64,000 nt of DNA, taken from positions 372,001 to 436,000 of the forward strand of contig JAJFFO010000007.1 in NCBI GenBank assembly GCA_021776615.1. Reading direction: 5' to 3'. Positions 29,649-39,260 of this stretch are shown here, piece after piece (position 1 is the stretch's first letter; each line of letters begins with the position of its first letter). Both the position numbers and the translations under genes were made by a program. Below the pieces are notes generated by a model, which did not search any database, was not told the origin of the DNA, and worked only from the letters and a program-made list of their open reading frames with translations. This stretch comes from Robiginitomaculum sp. (GTDB lineage: Bacteria > Pseudomonadota > Alphaproteobacteria > Caulobacterales > Maricaulaceae).

Positions 29649-32486
29649 TTAATGCGCGACATCCCAATTCAGGCCTGCACCTGAATCAACCACCAGGGGT
29701 ACGCTAAGCGCGATGGCGGGCTCACAAGCGTGTTCCATTACTTTGCCGGCTATTGCGGCCAGATCGTCGGCTTGGTTTTCGCGGACTTCGAACACCAATT
29801 CGTCATGCACTTGCAGCAACATGCGCGCATCCAGCCCGGATGCGGCCAGTGCTTCTGGCATGCGGATCATGGCGCGGCGCATAATGTCGGCGGCGCTGCC
29901 CTGAATTGGGGCGTTGATGGCCTGGCGTTCGGCAAAGGCGCGCATGGCGCCGTTTTTTTCCATTATGCCGGGCACAGTGCAACGACGGCCAAACAGGGTT
30001 TCTACATAGCCTTGGTCGCGGGCGATGGCTTTGGTGTTTTCCATATATTCGGCAATGCCGGGGAATTTTTCGAAATAGGCTTTGATATAGTCTGCGGCCT
30101 CGGTGCGGCCGATGCCCAATTGGTTGGCGAGGCCAAAGGCCGAAATGCCGTAAACAATACCAAAATTAATCGCTTTGGCCTGACGGCGGACCATGGGGTC
30201 CATGCCCTCTATGGGCACGCCGAAAATCTCGGATGCGGTCATGGCGTGGATGTCCAGACCTTGCGCAAACGCTTCTTGCAAGGCGTCCACCTTGGCGATG
30301 TGGGCCAGCACCCGCAATTCGATCTGGGAATAGTCGGCGCTGAGCAGAAGATAGCCCTTTTCGGCAATAAAGGCAGATCGAATTTTGCGCCCTTCCTCGG
30401 TGCGGATCGGAATATTCATCAAATTCGGGTCGGACGAGGATAGCCGCCCGGTGGAGGTAGACGCTAACATGAACGAGGTATGCACGCGACCGGTTTTCGG
30501 ATTAATGGCCTTGGCCAATGCATCGGTATAGGTAGACTTAAGCTTTTGTAATTGCCGCCATTTTAGTAAAACTTGTGGGAGCTCATGGCCCTGCGCCGCC
30601 AATTCGTCCAGCACTTTGGCGTCGGTCTTCCAGGCGCCGGTTTTGGTCTTTTTACCGCCCGGAAGCGCCTGTTCATCGAACAATATTTCGCCAAGCTGTT
30701 TGGGCGAGGACAGATTAAACGGTCGCCCGGCCAGCCGCTTGGCCTCGTCCTCATAAGCCGCCATGCGTTGGGCGAAATCGCCCGAAAGCGTGGCGAGGTG
30801 CGCGCGGTTGACCTTAACCCCGGCCAATTCCATGGTCGCCAACACATCGGCCATCGGGCGCTCCAACGTCTCGTACACGCTGTGCATGGCATTGTCGGCA
30901 AGTTTGGGCTTGAGCACCTGCCATAGGCGCAAGGTCACATCGGCATCTTCGGCGGCATATTCAGTGGCCGGTTTAAGATCAATCTGGTCGAAGCTTCGCT
31001 GCGCCTTGCCGACGCCGGCTACCTCTTTAAATGGCACCGGCGCGTGATCGAGATGCAGCTTAGACAGCTCGTCCATGCCATGGCCATGCAGCGAGCCATC
31101 CTCCACATATGACAATAACATGGTGTCGTCGAACGGTTTTATGTCGACGCCATAGCGGCGCAACACCCCAAGGTCGTATTTGATATTCTGGCCGATTTTC
31201 AGCACATGGGGGCTTTCCAGCAGTGGCTTTAAAAGCGCCATCGCCTTTGTCGTGGGGATTTGCTTGGTCGGTGTTGTCAACAGATCACCCGCCGCGCCAT
31301 GCCCAAGCGGAATATAACATGCCTGCCCCGGTGCCGTGCAAAGCGACACCCCCACCAGATTGGCCCCGGTTGAGGACAAGGCGTCGGTTTCAGTGTCCAC
31401 CGCCACCACCCGCGCCGCGAAAGCCCGCTCGACCCATAGGGCCAATGCCGCCTCGTCCTGCACACACTCATACTGGCTGCGGTCAATGGCTTTGGTCGCG
31501 GCGGTTTTTACCGCGCGATCGCCAGATCCATTGCCGGTGCCTGCGTCGATGGGGTGTTCGGTGTAGGTATCGTCGCCGGTATCGTCGACATTCAGGGTCT
31601 GGCGCACGCGGCGGGTGAAGGTGGCAAACTCCATCTCCTCCAAAAACGACAAAAGCGGCCCGGCCTGCGGCTGTTCCGCGCCAAACTCTTCCGCCGGTGC
31701 CGGCAAGGGCGCATCAATACGTAAAGTGACCAGATCGCGGCTAACGCGCGCCAGATCGGCAAATTCAATGAGGTTTTCGCGGCGCTTGTTTTGCTTAATC
31801 TCGCCCGCGCGCGCCAACAAATTATCCAACGAGCCAAATTCATTAATCAGTAAAGCGGCGGTTTTGATGCCAATGCCCGGCACCCCCGGCACATTGTCAG
31901 CGCTATCTCCTGCCAAGGCCTGTACTTCGATGACCTTATCAGGGCCAACACCGAACTTTTCCACCACTTCCGCGGGGCCGATACGGCGTGATTTCATGGT
32001 ATCAAACATGCTGATGCGCTCGCCGACCAATTGCATCAAATCCTTGTCCGATGAAATAATGGTGGTGTGTGCACCTTGGGCCTGAGCGTGTACGGCATAG
32101 CTGGCGATCAGATCATCAGCCTCCAGTCCTTTTGCCTCGATGGAGGGCAAGCCAAAGGCCCGAGTGGCATCGCGCACCAGCGCAAATTGCGGCACCAAAT
32201 CCTCCGGTGCTGGCGGGCGGTGGGCTTTATATTGCGGGTAAATATCGCTGCGAAAGGTCTTGCCTTTGGCGTCAAAAATCACCGCCAAATGGGTGGCCTT
32301 CTCGCCCACCATCATGTCTTCGACCAACTTCCACAACATGTTGCAATAACCGGAAACCGCACCAACCGGCATTTTGTCGGACTTGCGGGTCAATGGCGGC
32401 AAAGCGTGATACGCGCGAAAAATATAGCCCGACCCATCCACCAAAACCAAATGACTATCGGCGTCCAACGCTCGCATTATGGCCAT
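29649..32486 (-). CDS. polA: DNA polymerase I
   Basis: Repair and Okazaki-fragment processing polymerase, 945 residues. The N-terminal 5'-3' exonuclease domain (to about 300) contains the LVDGSGYIFRAYHALPPL and ADDLIASYA segments. The 3'-5' exonuclease domain (about 350-530) retains the proofreading acidic motif in VVAVDTETDALS, unlike some bacteria that lost it. The polymerase domain carries motif A DYSQIELRVLAHIA, the O-helix motif with RRQAKAINFGIVYG, and motif C QVHDELVFEV. ATG 32486 follows an AAGAGAA ribosome site. Divergent from the XRE gene. Confidence 0.97.
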   Translation of the reverse strand: MAIMRALDADSHLVLVDGSGYIFRAYHALPPLTRKSDKMPVGAVSGYCNMLWKLVEDMMVGEKATHLAVIFDAKGKTFRSDIYPQYKAHRPPAPEDLVPQFALVRDATRAFGLPSIEAKGLEADDLIASYAVHAQAQGAHTTIISSDKDLMQLVGERISMFDTMKSRRIGPAEVVEKFGVGPDKVIEVQALAGDSADNVPGVPGIGIKTAALLINEFGSLDNLLARAGEIKQNKRRENLIEFADLARVSRDLVTLRIDAPLPAPAEEFGAEQPQAGPLLSFLEEMEFATFTRRVRQTLNVDDTGDDTYTEHPIDAGTGNGSGDRAVKTAATKAIDRSQYECVQDEAALALWVERAFAARVVAVDTETDALSSTGANLVGVSLCTAPGQACYIPLGHGAAGDLLTTPTKQIPTTKAMALLKPLLESPHVLKIGQNIKYDLGVLRRYGVDIKPFDDTMLLSYVEDGSLHGHGMDELSKLHLDHAPVPFKEVAGVGKAQRSFDQIDLKPATEYAAEDADVTLRLWQVLKPKLADNAMHSVYETLERPMADVLATMELAGVKVNRAHLATLSGDFAQRMAAYEDEAKRLAGRPFNLSSPKQLGEILFDEQALPGGKKTKTGAWKTDAKVLDELAAQGHELPQVLLKWRQLQKLKSTYTDALAKAINPKTGRVHTSFMLASTSTGRLSSSDPNLMNIPIRTEEGRKIRSAFIAEKGYLLLSADYSQIELRVLAHIAKVDALQEAFAQGLDIHAMTASEIFGVPIEGMDPMVRRQAKAINFGIVYGISAFGLANQLGIGRTEAADYIKAYFEKFPGIAEYMENTKAIARDQGYVETLFGRRCTVPGIMEKNGAMRAFAERQAINAPIQGSAADIMRRAMIRMPEALAASGLDARMLLQVHDELVFEVRENQADDLAAIAGKVMEHACEPAIALSVPLVVDSGAGLNWDVAH

Positions 32487-32606
32487 AATTTTCTCTTGTT
32501 TTGTTACGTGAATTTCGAGGATTGATCATGCGGCTGCCGGGGCATTGATGCAATGGCCTTTGTCGGCAAAGCAGCACGCGCCGCCAGCGCTTCGTTGATA
32601 AAGATG

Positions 32607-32642
32607 TTGACAATCACATTTTTTGTTATATATATACAACAA
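32607..32642 (+). promoter_or_regulatory. Promoter with palindromic operator of the XRE operon
   Basis: A consensus TTGACA -35 (32607-32612), 16 bp, and TATATA -10 (32629-32634). A 20-bp near-palindrome, TTGTTATATATATACAACAA (32623-32642, one mismatched pair), covers the -10, a natural place for autorepression by the XRE protein encoded 26 bases downstream. Confidence 0.65.
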
Positions 32643-32668
32643 TTAATATTTGATACGAGACGAAACTG

Positions 32669-32923
32669 ATGGTACACAACCGCATAAAACTATTGCGCAC
32701 CGAACAGAATTTCAGTCGGCAGGATTTGGCCGAAGCCGTTGGTGTGAACTTTCAAACCATCGGTTATCTGGAACGCGGTGATTATAACGCGTCGCTGGAA
32801 TTGGCGCTTAAACTGGCCGCGTTTTTTGACCTGCCATTGGAAGACTTGTTTTCGCTGACCGAATTCGTCCCGCTTTCCCAACAGTTACGTCGTCAATCTA
32901 CAAAAGCAAACGAGGAGAGCTAA
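32669..32923 (+). CDS. XRE-family helix-turn-helix regulator, small
   Basis: 84-residue DNA-binding protein with one Cro/CI-type HTH (about residues 5-60: RIKLLRTEQNFSRQDLAEAVGV, broken here by the turn, then QTIGYLERG). Such short XRE proteins commonly accompany small membrane proteins and repress their own promoter. It begins an apparent operon: the next gene starts one base after its stop, followed by a paralogous membrane gene and an esterase. The palindrome over its promoter supports autoregulation. The signal it responds to is unknown. Confidence 0.88.
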   Translation: MVHNRIKLLRTEQNFSRQDLAEAVGVNFQTIGYLERGDYNASLELALKLAAFFDLPLEDLFSLTEFVPLSQQLRRQSTKANEES

Positions 32924-32924
32924 G

Positions 32925-33380
32925 ATGAATAAAGCTCAACCCAAAACCCACACCTGGAATGCCAGCTATGCCCGGAGCCTCTCTATCATCGCACTCATGC
33001 TGCCAATTATAGGCGGTGTTGTATTCCATGAATATGGGCAGCACTTTATAGGACGCGCCTTGCACGCCTCCAGCGTCATCGCCTTATTTCTCATGCCGGT
33101 AATGTTCAGGGAAACACTGAACCTAATGTTCAAATCCACATGTGCAAAAGATGAGCTACAAAAAAACTGGCACGATCAGGCGGTGCGAAAATCCTATCGA
33201 GTGGTTATTGGCATCGCATGGCTTTTATTCATTGTCGCTGCACTGTCGACGAAATGGATAATTTCCATAGATGCATTAAGCGATCTGCTGATGACATTTT
33301 CCATGATCACCATTGCCTATGCCTTTATTGTCCCGTTCAGCTTTCTCGCTTGGTCGGTCAAACCGCTGGATGTGGAATAA
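32925..33380 (+). CDS. Membrane protein A of an XRE-linked pair, unknown function
   Basis: 151 residues with four predicted transmembrane helices (about 18-38, 46-65, 96-115, 124-145). It is clearly paralogous to the next gene: both start with a W-N-x(3)-AR element, have ALMLPII in helix 1, and end with I-(I/V)-PF-x-x-LAW followed by an acidic tail. No known domain recognised. Ribosome site GAGGAG lies inside the end of the XRE gene, so the two are translationally linked. Confidence 0.75.
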   Translation: MNKAQPKTHTWNASYARSLSIIALMLPIIGGVVFHEYGQHFIGRALHASSVIALFLMPVMFRETLNLMFKSTCAKDELQKNWHDQAVRKSYRVVIGIAWLLFIVAALSTKWIISIDALSDLLMTFSMITIAYAFIVPFSFLAWSVKPLDVE

Positions 33381-33418
33381 ATGCCCACGTCATCACCACT
33401 GATTTTTAGGAGGAGTAA

Positions 33419-33895
33419 ATGAGTATCTCCCAAACCGCACAACCGCCGACTTCATGGAACCCGGCCAATGCGCGCCTTTTGGGTGCCCTGGCCCTGATGC
33501 TGCCAATAATTGCCGCACTTTTATACCATGTAGATAGCTGGTCAGAGATTGGTCAGGCGCGGTTTTTGATCACCGTGCGCGGTGCGATCATTAGTACCAG
33601 CCTGGCAAGCATGATGTTTATGCCCAAGGCATTTCGGCGAATTTTGGACAGTAAAGGGATTGCCGATGAGCACGAAATGTTCCGGCGCGCCACAACCTTC
33701 CATGCCTCTTACAAACTTATCATTCTAATTGCTCTGATACTGATCATCATTGCTGGTATCGCCGCCAATAACGGTTTGGGCGGCAAAGATATGCGCCATT
33801 TACTGACCACCATCGGCATGATGATTGCGGTCTATTCGATGATCATCCCGTTCAACATTCTGGCATGGACCATGGTCCCGCCCGACGAAGAATAA
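33419..33895 (+). CDS. Membrane protein B of an XRE-linked pair, unknown function
   Basis: 158 residues, four helices (about 21-40, 50-68, 99-119, 127-148), paralogue of the preceding gene. An AGGAGG ribosome site lies just before the ATG. The loop between helices 2 and 3 (residues 70-95) is charged and, as in its partner, is the likely cytoplasmic part. Similar topology is seen in small membrane proteins regulated by XRE repressors, but function is not inferred. The pair looks like a local duplication. Confidence 0.75.
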   Translation: MSISQTAQPPTSWNPANARLLGALALMLPIIAALLYHVDSWSEIGQARFLITVRGAIISTSLASMMFMPKAFRRILDSKGIADEHEMFRRATTFHASYKLIILIALILIIIAGIAANNGLGGKDMRHLLTTIGMMIAVYSMIIPFNILAWTMVPPDEE

Positions 33896-34020
33896 TACGA
33901 GCAGACTGGGCCACACCCAATAAACCATAGCTCTGCCAAGCCTACCGATGCGCAGGCTACGGGAAAGCTGTGCCCAAACTTCATCCACCAACCCCCAATT
34001 TCAAACCTAAGGAGAACACC

Positions 34021-35250
34021 ATGTTAAAAACATATTCAAAACGAAAAAGCGGCGGGGCATTGCTTTTGCTCGCCTTTGCGGCGCTTTCGCCCACCTTGCT
34101 ACAAGGTAGCCACGCCAACGCTGCCCCCACGCCGGCGACCGAAGCTGCAGCGCCGGAAAAAGCACACACAATTGCGCACACCATTAAATCGCAATACCCG
34201 GCCATGGACCGTCATCTCAGCGTCAGCCTGCCCAAAGGCTATAACGCCAAGACCGACAGTCGCTATCCGGTGCTGTATATATTGGACAGCGAAACCAATC
34301 TCGATTTCACCCGCGCCGTGGTCAATTTTCTTGGCGATAATGGCCAGATACCCGCGATGATCGTCGTTGGTATTCATGCCGATGGTACGCGCGACGTTGA
34401 CTATCTTCCAAAATCGACCGACCCGGCAGCAGCGGGCCAATCCGGCGACGCCGGTCAGTTTTTAATAGCGTTGGAAAACGAAATCATCCCGCTTGTGCAA
34501 AAATCCTATCGCGCCACCGACTTTCGCCTGATTTCCGGTCACTCTTATGGCGGCCTGTTTGTGTCATACGCCATGACCCAAAACCCGGATTTATTCCAGG
34601 GCTATTTCACCCAAAGCCCGTATTTCAGCGCGGTCACCACGCCGCCATCGCTGGAACGCTTCAAAGCGGTGTTTGAAAAACACCCGGATATGCAAAGCCA
34701 TTTTTTCATGACCCTTGGTGATGAAAACCTCTTGGCCGAAGGCTATAAAGCCGTCGCGGATTTTCTCGCTGCCAATGCGCCAAAGACCGTACAAATTGTC
34801 GACCACCCGCAGCCCGGCCGCACCCACATGCAGACCCGCATGCTTGGCACTTATGCAGCACTGGAGCAGTATTTCGCCAAGGACTGGGGCCTAAACGCCG
34901 CTGCTGAAAGCGGTGATATTGCCGCGCATATGGCTGGCCTGAAAGCCAAATATGGCACCGCGCCGCAGTATGACGTGGAAACCTTTGCCCAAGCCATGCA
35001 GGCACTTTTGCAAGGCGGCAAGGTCCCACAAGGCACGGCAATGGGTGAAATCTTTGTCGAACAACACCCCAACTCTGCCTTCGCCCACTTCTTCCTGTTC
35101 AATGCCTATGCCATGGGCGGCAATAAGGATGGCGCGCTAAAACAGGTCAATGCCGCGCTCAAAATTATTGACGAGACCCCGGAGCCAAGTGCGGAAATGC
35201 AGCAGATCTATCCACAACTCAAGCAGATGCAACAACGCCTTGGCGGGTAA
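34021..35250 (+). CDS. Secreted alpha/beta-hydrolase, esterase D/Fes-like
   Basis: Exported serine esterase of the putative-esterase (esterase D, Fes/IroE) family, 409 residues. ATG 34021 with AAGGAG upstream yields a signal peptide (about 1-36, cleaved after SHANA). The nucleophile elbow is GHSYGG near residue 180; a GDENLLAEG and a later His in QPGRTHMQTR would supply the acid and base. A C-terminal 100-residue helical extension, possibly TPR-like, follows the hydrolase domain. Its gap of 125 bp from membrane gene B leaves open whether it shares the XRE promoter. Substrate unknown; siderophore esters or other acyl esters are possible. Confidence 0.82.
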   Translation: MLKTYSKRKSGGALLLLAFAALSPTLLQGSHANAAPTPATEAAAPEKAHTIAHTIKSQYPAMDRHLSVSLPKGYNAKTDSRYPVLYILDSETNLDFTRAVVNFLGDNGQIPAMIVVGIHADGTRDVDYLPKSTDPAAAGQSGDAGQFLIALENEIIPLVQKSYRATDFRLISGHSYGGLFVSYAMTQNPDLFQGYFTQSPYFSAVTTPPSLERFKAVFEKHPDMQSHFFMTLGDENLLAEGYKAVADFLAANAPKTVQIVDHPQPGRTHMQTRMLGTYAALEQYFAKDWGLNAAAESGDIAAHMAGLKAKYGTAPQYDVETFAQAMQALLQGGKVPQGTAMGEIFVEQHPNSAFAHFFLFNAYAMGGNKDGALKQVNAALKIIDETPEPSAEMQQIYPQLKQMQQRLGG

Positions 35251-35281
35251 TCTATAACGCCCCTCGCGACGTGTCGTGCAT

Positions 35282-35316
35282 AACCCGGCCAGATTCCCCC
35301 TCTGGCCGGGTTTTTT
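35282..35316. terminator. Bidirectional terminator between esterase and EamA genes
   Basis: Twelve-base perfect stem AACCCGGCCAGA/TCTGGCCGGGTT with a 7-base loop (35282-35312) followed by further T residues. It ends the esterase transcript; the EamA stop codon lies seven bases beyond, so it may also serve the reverse strand. Confidence 0.9.
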
Positions 35317-35318
35317 CT

Positions 35319-36158
35319 TCAGCGCGCCGCCAATGCTGCCAGTACAATCATCGCCCCGCCAACCAGCGTCAGCAGGGTTATACGCTCGCCGACAATCAGC
35401 GCCGCAAAGGCAATGCCGTAAACCGGCTCCAACACCAACACGACACTGGCGGTATGGGCGCGGATGGTTTTAACCGCCTGAATAACCAAAAAATGCAGCC
35501 CGGCGGTAAACACCACGCCCAGCAAGATGATCAACCAAATATCATCCATTGATGGCGGCGTATAAGCAAAAAATGCAAAAGGCAGCAGCACTAAAGCGGC
35601 AGCGGTGAATTGCACCAATGCCATGCTCTGCGCCGGTAAAGCCCGAAATTTATAACGGTTCAGCAGCATGTTCAGCGCATAAAGAAAGCCCGACAACACC
35701 CCCCAGGCCATGCCCTCAATCGCCGCAAACTCAAACGCTTCGCCGCCAGTGGTTAAGGTGACACCAGCAATAGCTAGGGCCGCGATGAGGAAGTCATGCG
35801 TGGAGATTCTGGTACGGGTAATCAGGTGTTCGAAAAGCGTTACAAAAACCGGAAAAAGCGAAAATGCCAACACGCCGATGGCCACAGTGGAAACCGCAAT
35901 GGATTGGAAGAAAGTGACCCAATGGGCCGCCAACAATACGCCGCTAAGCGCTAGCCCCCTTTTATGTCCTTTTAAACCAGCCAGAGATTGACGATCGAAC
36001 GCGCCAATGATCATCCCCAGAATGGCCGCCGCAATCAGCGCCCGGCCAAACACAATGAGCAAAGGCGACAATAAGATGAGCTTACCAAACACGCCCGAAC
36101 CACCGGCCAGCACCGCTGCAAAATGTATAGGCAAACGAGATTTATCAAACCATTTCAT
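35319..36158 (-). CDS. EamA/DMT-family transporter
   Basis: Inner-membrane drug/metabolite exporter with ten transmembrane helices in two EamA halves, about 279 residues. Seen: HFAAVLAGGSGVFGKLI at the start, an internal AIAGVTLTTGG, and the second half ending LEPVYGIAFAALIVGERITL, the typical proline-containing EamA motif with a glutamate. The start is taken as ATG 36158 after a G-rich ribosome site; a GTG at 36182 is the alternative. The AraC regulator gene lies immediately upstream on the same strand, 43 bp away, and may control it. Substrate unknown. Confidence 0.87.
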   Translation of the reverse strand: MKWFDKSRLPIHFAAVLAGGSGVFGKLILLSPLLIVFGRALIAAAILGMIIGAFDRQSLAGLKGHKRGLALSGVLLAAHWVTFFQSIAVSTVAIGVLAFSLFPVFVTLFEHLITRTRISTHDFLIAALAIAGVTLTTGGEAFEFAAIEGMAWGVLSGFLYALNMLLNRYKFRALPAQSMALVQFTAAALVLLPFAFFAYTPPSMDDIWLIILLGVVFTAGLHFLVIQAVKTIRAHTASVVLVLEPVYGIAFAALIVGERITLLTLVGGAMIVLAALAAR

Positions 36159-36201
36159 CGCCCCCCTATTACAGGGCGGCACGAAGAAACAGAAGATTTA
36201 T

Positions 36202-37005
36202 TTATGGATTCCTTAGGTTATCATTCTTTCCCAAAGAACCCGGGGGAAAGCCGAAGGTTTTGGAAAACGCGTCGCAAAAGGCGGCGCGGCTTTGATAACC
36301 TGCCAAATCCGCCGCATCTTCGGCGCTGGCCCCAGCGGCGCAGGCCCCCAGTCCGCACGATAGCAATACCAGACGCCGCCAGCGCGCCGGGGACAGGCCG
36401 GTTTCTTTATGAAAAACCCGTTCGGCGGTGCGCTTGCTAAGCCCGGCATCGACACACAAGGCCGCCAGATTGGTATGGGCAAAAACGGGGTCGATAAACT
36501 TGTCAGCCAGTTTCTTTGCCCGAGCATCTTTTGGCATTTGCAGAGTGAGGGCTGAGCGGTCAGTTGAATGGCAGGCGGAATGGATCTCCGCCGCCAACAA
36601 GCTGGCCAGAATAACATGTTGGGCTTTGCGTCGATCCAAGGCATGTAGGACGCAGGTGCGCAAAACTGCCTCATGCAGCAAGCCACACACTTTCAATGCG
36701 CCCGGCGCGCTCAGCAATGCCAAATCATCGCGCATTAGCGATGGCGAAAAATAGAGGGTGCGCAGTTTGACCGCACCCAACATCTGTAATTCATGCGCCC
36801 AGCCGCCCGGAATCCACAAACCATTGCGCGGCGGGATCAGCCACAGCGTATTTTCAATATGGGCACGAATAGCACCGGTCCGCGCATAAAGAAATTGTGG
36901 CCAGGCATGCGTGTGCGCAGGCAAAACACTGCCCGCCGCATAATCCACGCTTAAAGAGCGTACCGATAAATGGTTTTGGTCGTCAGGTGTTAGCTTTTGC
37001 CGCAT
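36202..37005 (-). CDS. AraC-family transcriptional regulator
   Basis: 267 residues. The N-terminal half is a cupin-type sensor (VLPAHTHAWPQFLYARTG, then GLWIPGGWAHE), and the C-terminal 100 residues form a double HTH of the AraC class (LAALCVDAGLSKRTAERVF, then DAADLAGYQSRAAFCDAF). It is divergent from the glyoxalase-fold gene (75-bp shared region) and upstream of the EamA gene on its own strand, so either may be its target. Ligand unknown. Confidence 0.9.
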   Translation of the reverse strand: MRQKLTPDDQNHLSVRSLSVDYAAGSVLPAHTHAWPQFLYARTGAIRAHIENTLWLIPPRNGLWIPGGWAHELQMLGAVKLRTLYFSPSLMRDDLALLSAPGALKVCGLLHEAVLRTCVLHALDRRKAQHVILASLLAAEIHSACHSTDRSALTLQMPKDARAKKLADKFIDPVFAHTNLAALCVDAGLSKRTAERVFHKETGLSPARWRRLVLLSCGLGACAAGASAEDAADLAGYQSRAAFCDAFSKTFGFPPGSLGKNDNLRNP

Positions 37006-37079
37006 TTGCTAACAAATTTGACGTATATTCGCATAAGCGGCAAGTGAAACCGTGTTATCAATTGATTTTTGGAGAAAGC

Positions 37080-37460
37080 ATGCCGAATAAGCTCGCACAT
37101 TTTGCCATTGAAGCGGACGACGTTGAACGCGCACGCAGGTTTTATGAAAGTGTATTTGGTTGGCGTTTTGAGCCGTGGGGGCCGCCGGAATTCTACCTTA
37201 TTCAAGGTGCCGGTACTCATGGGGCGTTGCAAAAACGCGAAAAACCATTGCCAGAGGGACGCAAAGGGTTTGTCTGCTCCTTCGCCGTAGACGATTTGGC
37301 GGCCAGCAGTGCGGCAATAAGCGTCGCTGGCGGCACGCTCATGGGCCAGTCCCACACCATCCCCACGGTCGGTGAATTGGTTTCATTCGCCGACACCGAA
37401 GGTAATCAGGCGATTATTGTCCAATACGACCCGCAATGCCGGGCCGAGCTTGGACTGTAG
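37080..37460 (+). CDS. VOC (glyoxalase/bleomycin-resistance fold) protein
   Basis: 126-residue single VOC domain: HFAIEADDVERARRFYESVF at the start and SFADTEGNQAIIVQYD at the end, the betaalphabetabetabeta module. ATG 37080 has GGAG six bases upstream. Proteins of this kind may bind a metal and act on small electrophiles, or bind ligands; nothing fixes the function. Divergent from the AraC gene; the NTF2-like lipoprotein follows after 14 bp. Confidence 0.87.
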   Translation: MPNKLAHFAIEADDVERARRFYESVFGWRFEPWGPPEFYLIQGAGTHGALQKREKPLPEGRKGFVCSFAVDDLAASSAAISVAGGTLMGQSHTIPTVGELVSFADTEGNQAIIVQYDPQCRAELGL

Positions 37461-37474
37461 GGAGTTATAACCTG

Positions 37475-38026
37475 ATGCGCATAAACATTTACCCTTGGCA
37501 TTGGCTCTGCGTGCTTTGCCTGATCGTCATCGGCGCCTGCGCCCCTGCGCCAATAAAATCAGACTCAATAAAAGCGGCAGACACCGAGTTTGAAACCGAA
37601 ATCACCGCGGCACTATTGGCCTATGTGGAGGCCATCAACATTGGGGATATTAAAACCGCAGCCGCTATGTATGATCACAGTGTCGGCTTTCATTGGGTGG
37701 AGCGTGGCGGCGTGCAATATGAGGACGCGCAAGCGGCGGCGGCCTCATTGCAAGGTCTTGTCATTCCCGGCACCACCATCCTCATGACCACAGACCAACA
37801 CCATATTGCGCCCATGGGGCCGGGTGCGGCTCTGGTCTCCAGCCATTTTGATTTTTCGATGCAATACCCTGACAACCAGAACGGCTTTGCATTTGATGGC
37901 TGGATGACCATTGGTCTGGTGAAACGCCAGGGAAAATGGCGCATTGCCGGTGGGCAAGTAGGCCCCGGATCAGATATGAGTGCTAATCCCGGTGCCGATA
38001 GCCGCGCCGGGTCAAAAACGCCTTAG
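37475..38026 (+). CDS. NTF2-like (SnoaL/DUF4440) lipoprotein
   Basis: 183 residues. The N-terminus is a lipoprotein signal with lipobox IGAC (Cys near 23). The mature part fits a SnoaL/DUF4440 cone fold: a first helix with [20 protein letters not shown], then GFHWVERGG, and a final strand GKWRIAGGQ. Function not predictable; such folds bind small ligands or proteins. ATG 37475 lies behind GGGAG. Its end overlaps the end of the convergent MCP gene by 4 bases. Confidence 0.8.
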   Translation: MRINIYPWHWLCVLCLIVIGACAPAPIKSDSIKAADTEFETEITAALLAYVEAINIGDIKTAAAMYDHSVGFHWVERGGVQYEDAQAAAASLQGLVIPGTTILMTTDQHHIAPMGPGAALVSSHFDFSMQYPDNQNGFAFDGWMTIGLVKRQGKWRIAGGQVGPGSDMSANPGADSRAGSKTP

Positions 38027-39183
38027 CCGGTTTTGCGAACCTCGCCGAGGAATTCGGCCATATCAGATTTGAGATTATTGAGCACTTGCCGGTGGCCACC
38101 AAGCTCATTCGCCGCCGTGATTACCTTTTGCGTAGCGTCCTTGGTCTTGCCGGTGGATGCCTGAACCTGAACGATGCTGGCGCTTACGTCGGTAGTGCCA
38201 GTGGCGGCCTCTTGCACATTGGCCGCAATTTCCTTGGTTGCCTCGCCTTGTTCATCAACGGCATTAGAGATGGTTGTGGAAATTTCATTCACCTGAGTAA
38301 TGGTCTGGCTAATTTCGGCATTGGCGGCCACCGCTTCCTTGGTCACCTCCTGAATTTCCTTGACCTGCGCCGCTATATCCTGCGTGGCCTTCTCAGTCTG
38401 CTGGGCCAAAGCCTTTACTTCCGAAGCGACAACCGCGAAGCCTTTGCCCGCCTCACCGGCTCTGGCGGATTCAATGGTTGCGTTCAGCGCCAGCAAGTTA
38501 GTCTGCCCGGCAATATCATTAATAAGCTCAACCACTTGATTGATTTTTACGCTTGCCGAGGACAATAACTCTATCTGTGTGTTCATCGATTCTGCTTTGC
38601 CAACCGCTTCGGCGGTAATTTCGGAAGATTGCCCGACCTGGCGGCTAATTTCGCCGATGGAACAGGTCAACTCCTCGGTCGCGCTGGCTACGCCATGCAT
38701 GTTTACCGAAGCCTCTTCCGCCCCGGCAGCGACTGTCACCGACTGGTCATTGGCTTCCGTTGATGCCTCCTCCAACACGCTCGATACGGTCTCAAGCGCG
38801 GTTACGGAACTGGTAACCCCTTCGACCACATCGCCCATATGAGCTTCAAACTTCGCGCCCATCTCCTGAAATTGCTCATTGCGCGACTGTACAAACCGGG
38901 TGGCTGTGTTCAACGCCTGCGAAGCAGTAAGGAAATTACCGAGCATGCCTTTTTCTTCAATAAGCCGATAGAAACGGTTCTTTGCCACAGATTCCATGGT
39001 GGCACGGGATTCGCGCATATAAGCATCAGTGCGGTCAATCATTTGATTGATCGCGTGCATGAGCGCGCCCAATTCGCCGGTCTCGTTAATATCGAGAATT
39101 CGTGCCTCAAAATCACCGCCAGCGACCGCTTTACAAGTGGCCAATGCTTTTGAAATTGACTTATCAGATCTGGCTTTAAACAT
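38023..39183 (-). CDS. Soluble HAMP-type methyl-accepting chemotaxis protein
   Basis: 386-residue chemoreceptor with no transmembrane helix and no periplasmic domain. Residues 10-60 resemble HAMP ([20 protein letters not shown]), followed by a helical linker and the MCP signalling domain with the conserved hairpin tip ([18 protein letters not shown], then [15 protein letters not shown], about 230-270). Pairs of Gln/Glu in flanking helices offer adaptation sites. It is the downstream partner of the Aer-type PAS gene 77 bp upstream on the same strand; together they look like one energy-taxis receptor split over two chains. No CheA/CheW genes are in the window. Confidence 0.88.
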   Translation of the reverse strand: MFKARSDKSISKALATCKAVAGGDFEARILDINETGELGALMHAINQMIDRTDAYMRESRATMESVAKNRFYRLIEEKGMLGNFLTASQALNTATRFVQSRNEQFQEMGAKFEAHMGDVVEGVTSSVTALETVSSVLEEASTEANDQSVTVAAGAEEASVNMHGVASATEELTCSIGEISRQVGQSSEITAEAVGKAESMNTQIELLSSASVKINQVVELINDIAGQTNLLALNATIESARAGEAGKGFAVVASEVKALAQQTEKATQDIAAQVKEIQEVTKEAVAANAEISQTITQVNEISTTISNAVDEQGEATKEIAANVQEAATGTTDVSASIVQVQASTGKTKDATQKVITAANELGGHRQVLNNLKSDMAEFLGEVRKTG

Positions 39184-39260
39184 CGAAGGAAATCCTTTTG
39201 ACTAAGCAGCGATTTGTAAAAGGCTGCTGAAATGTTGGGCGAAGATGGTAGGCCCCAGTT

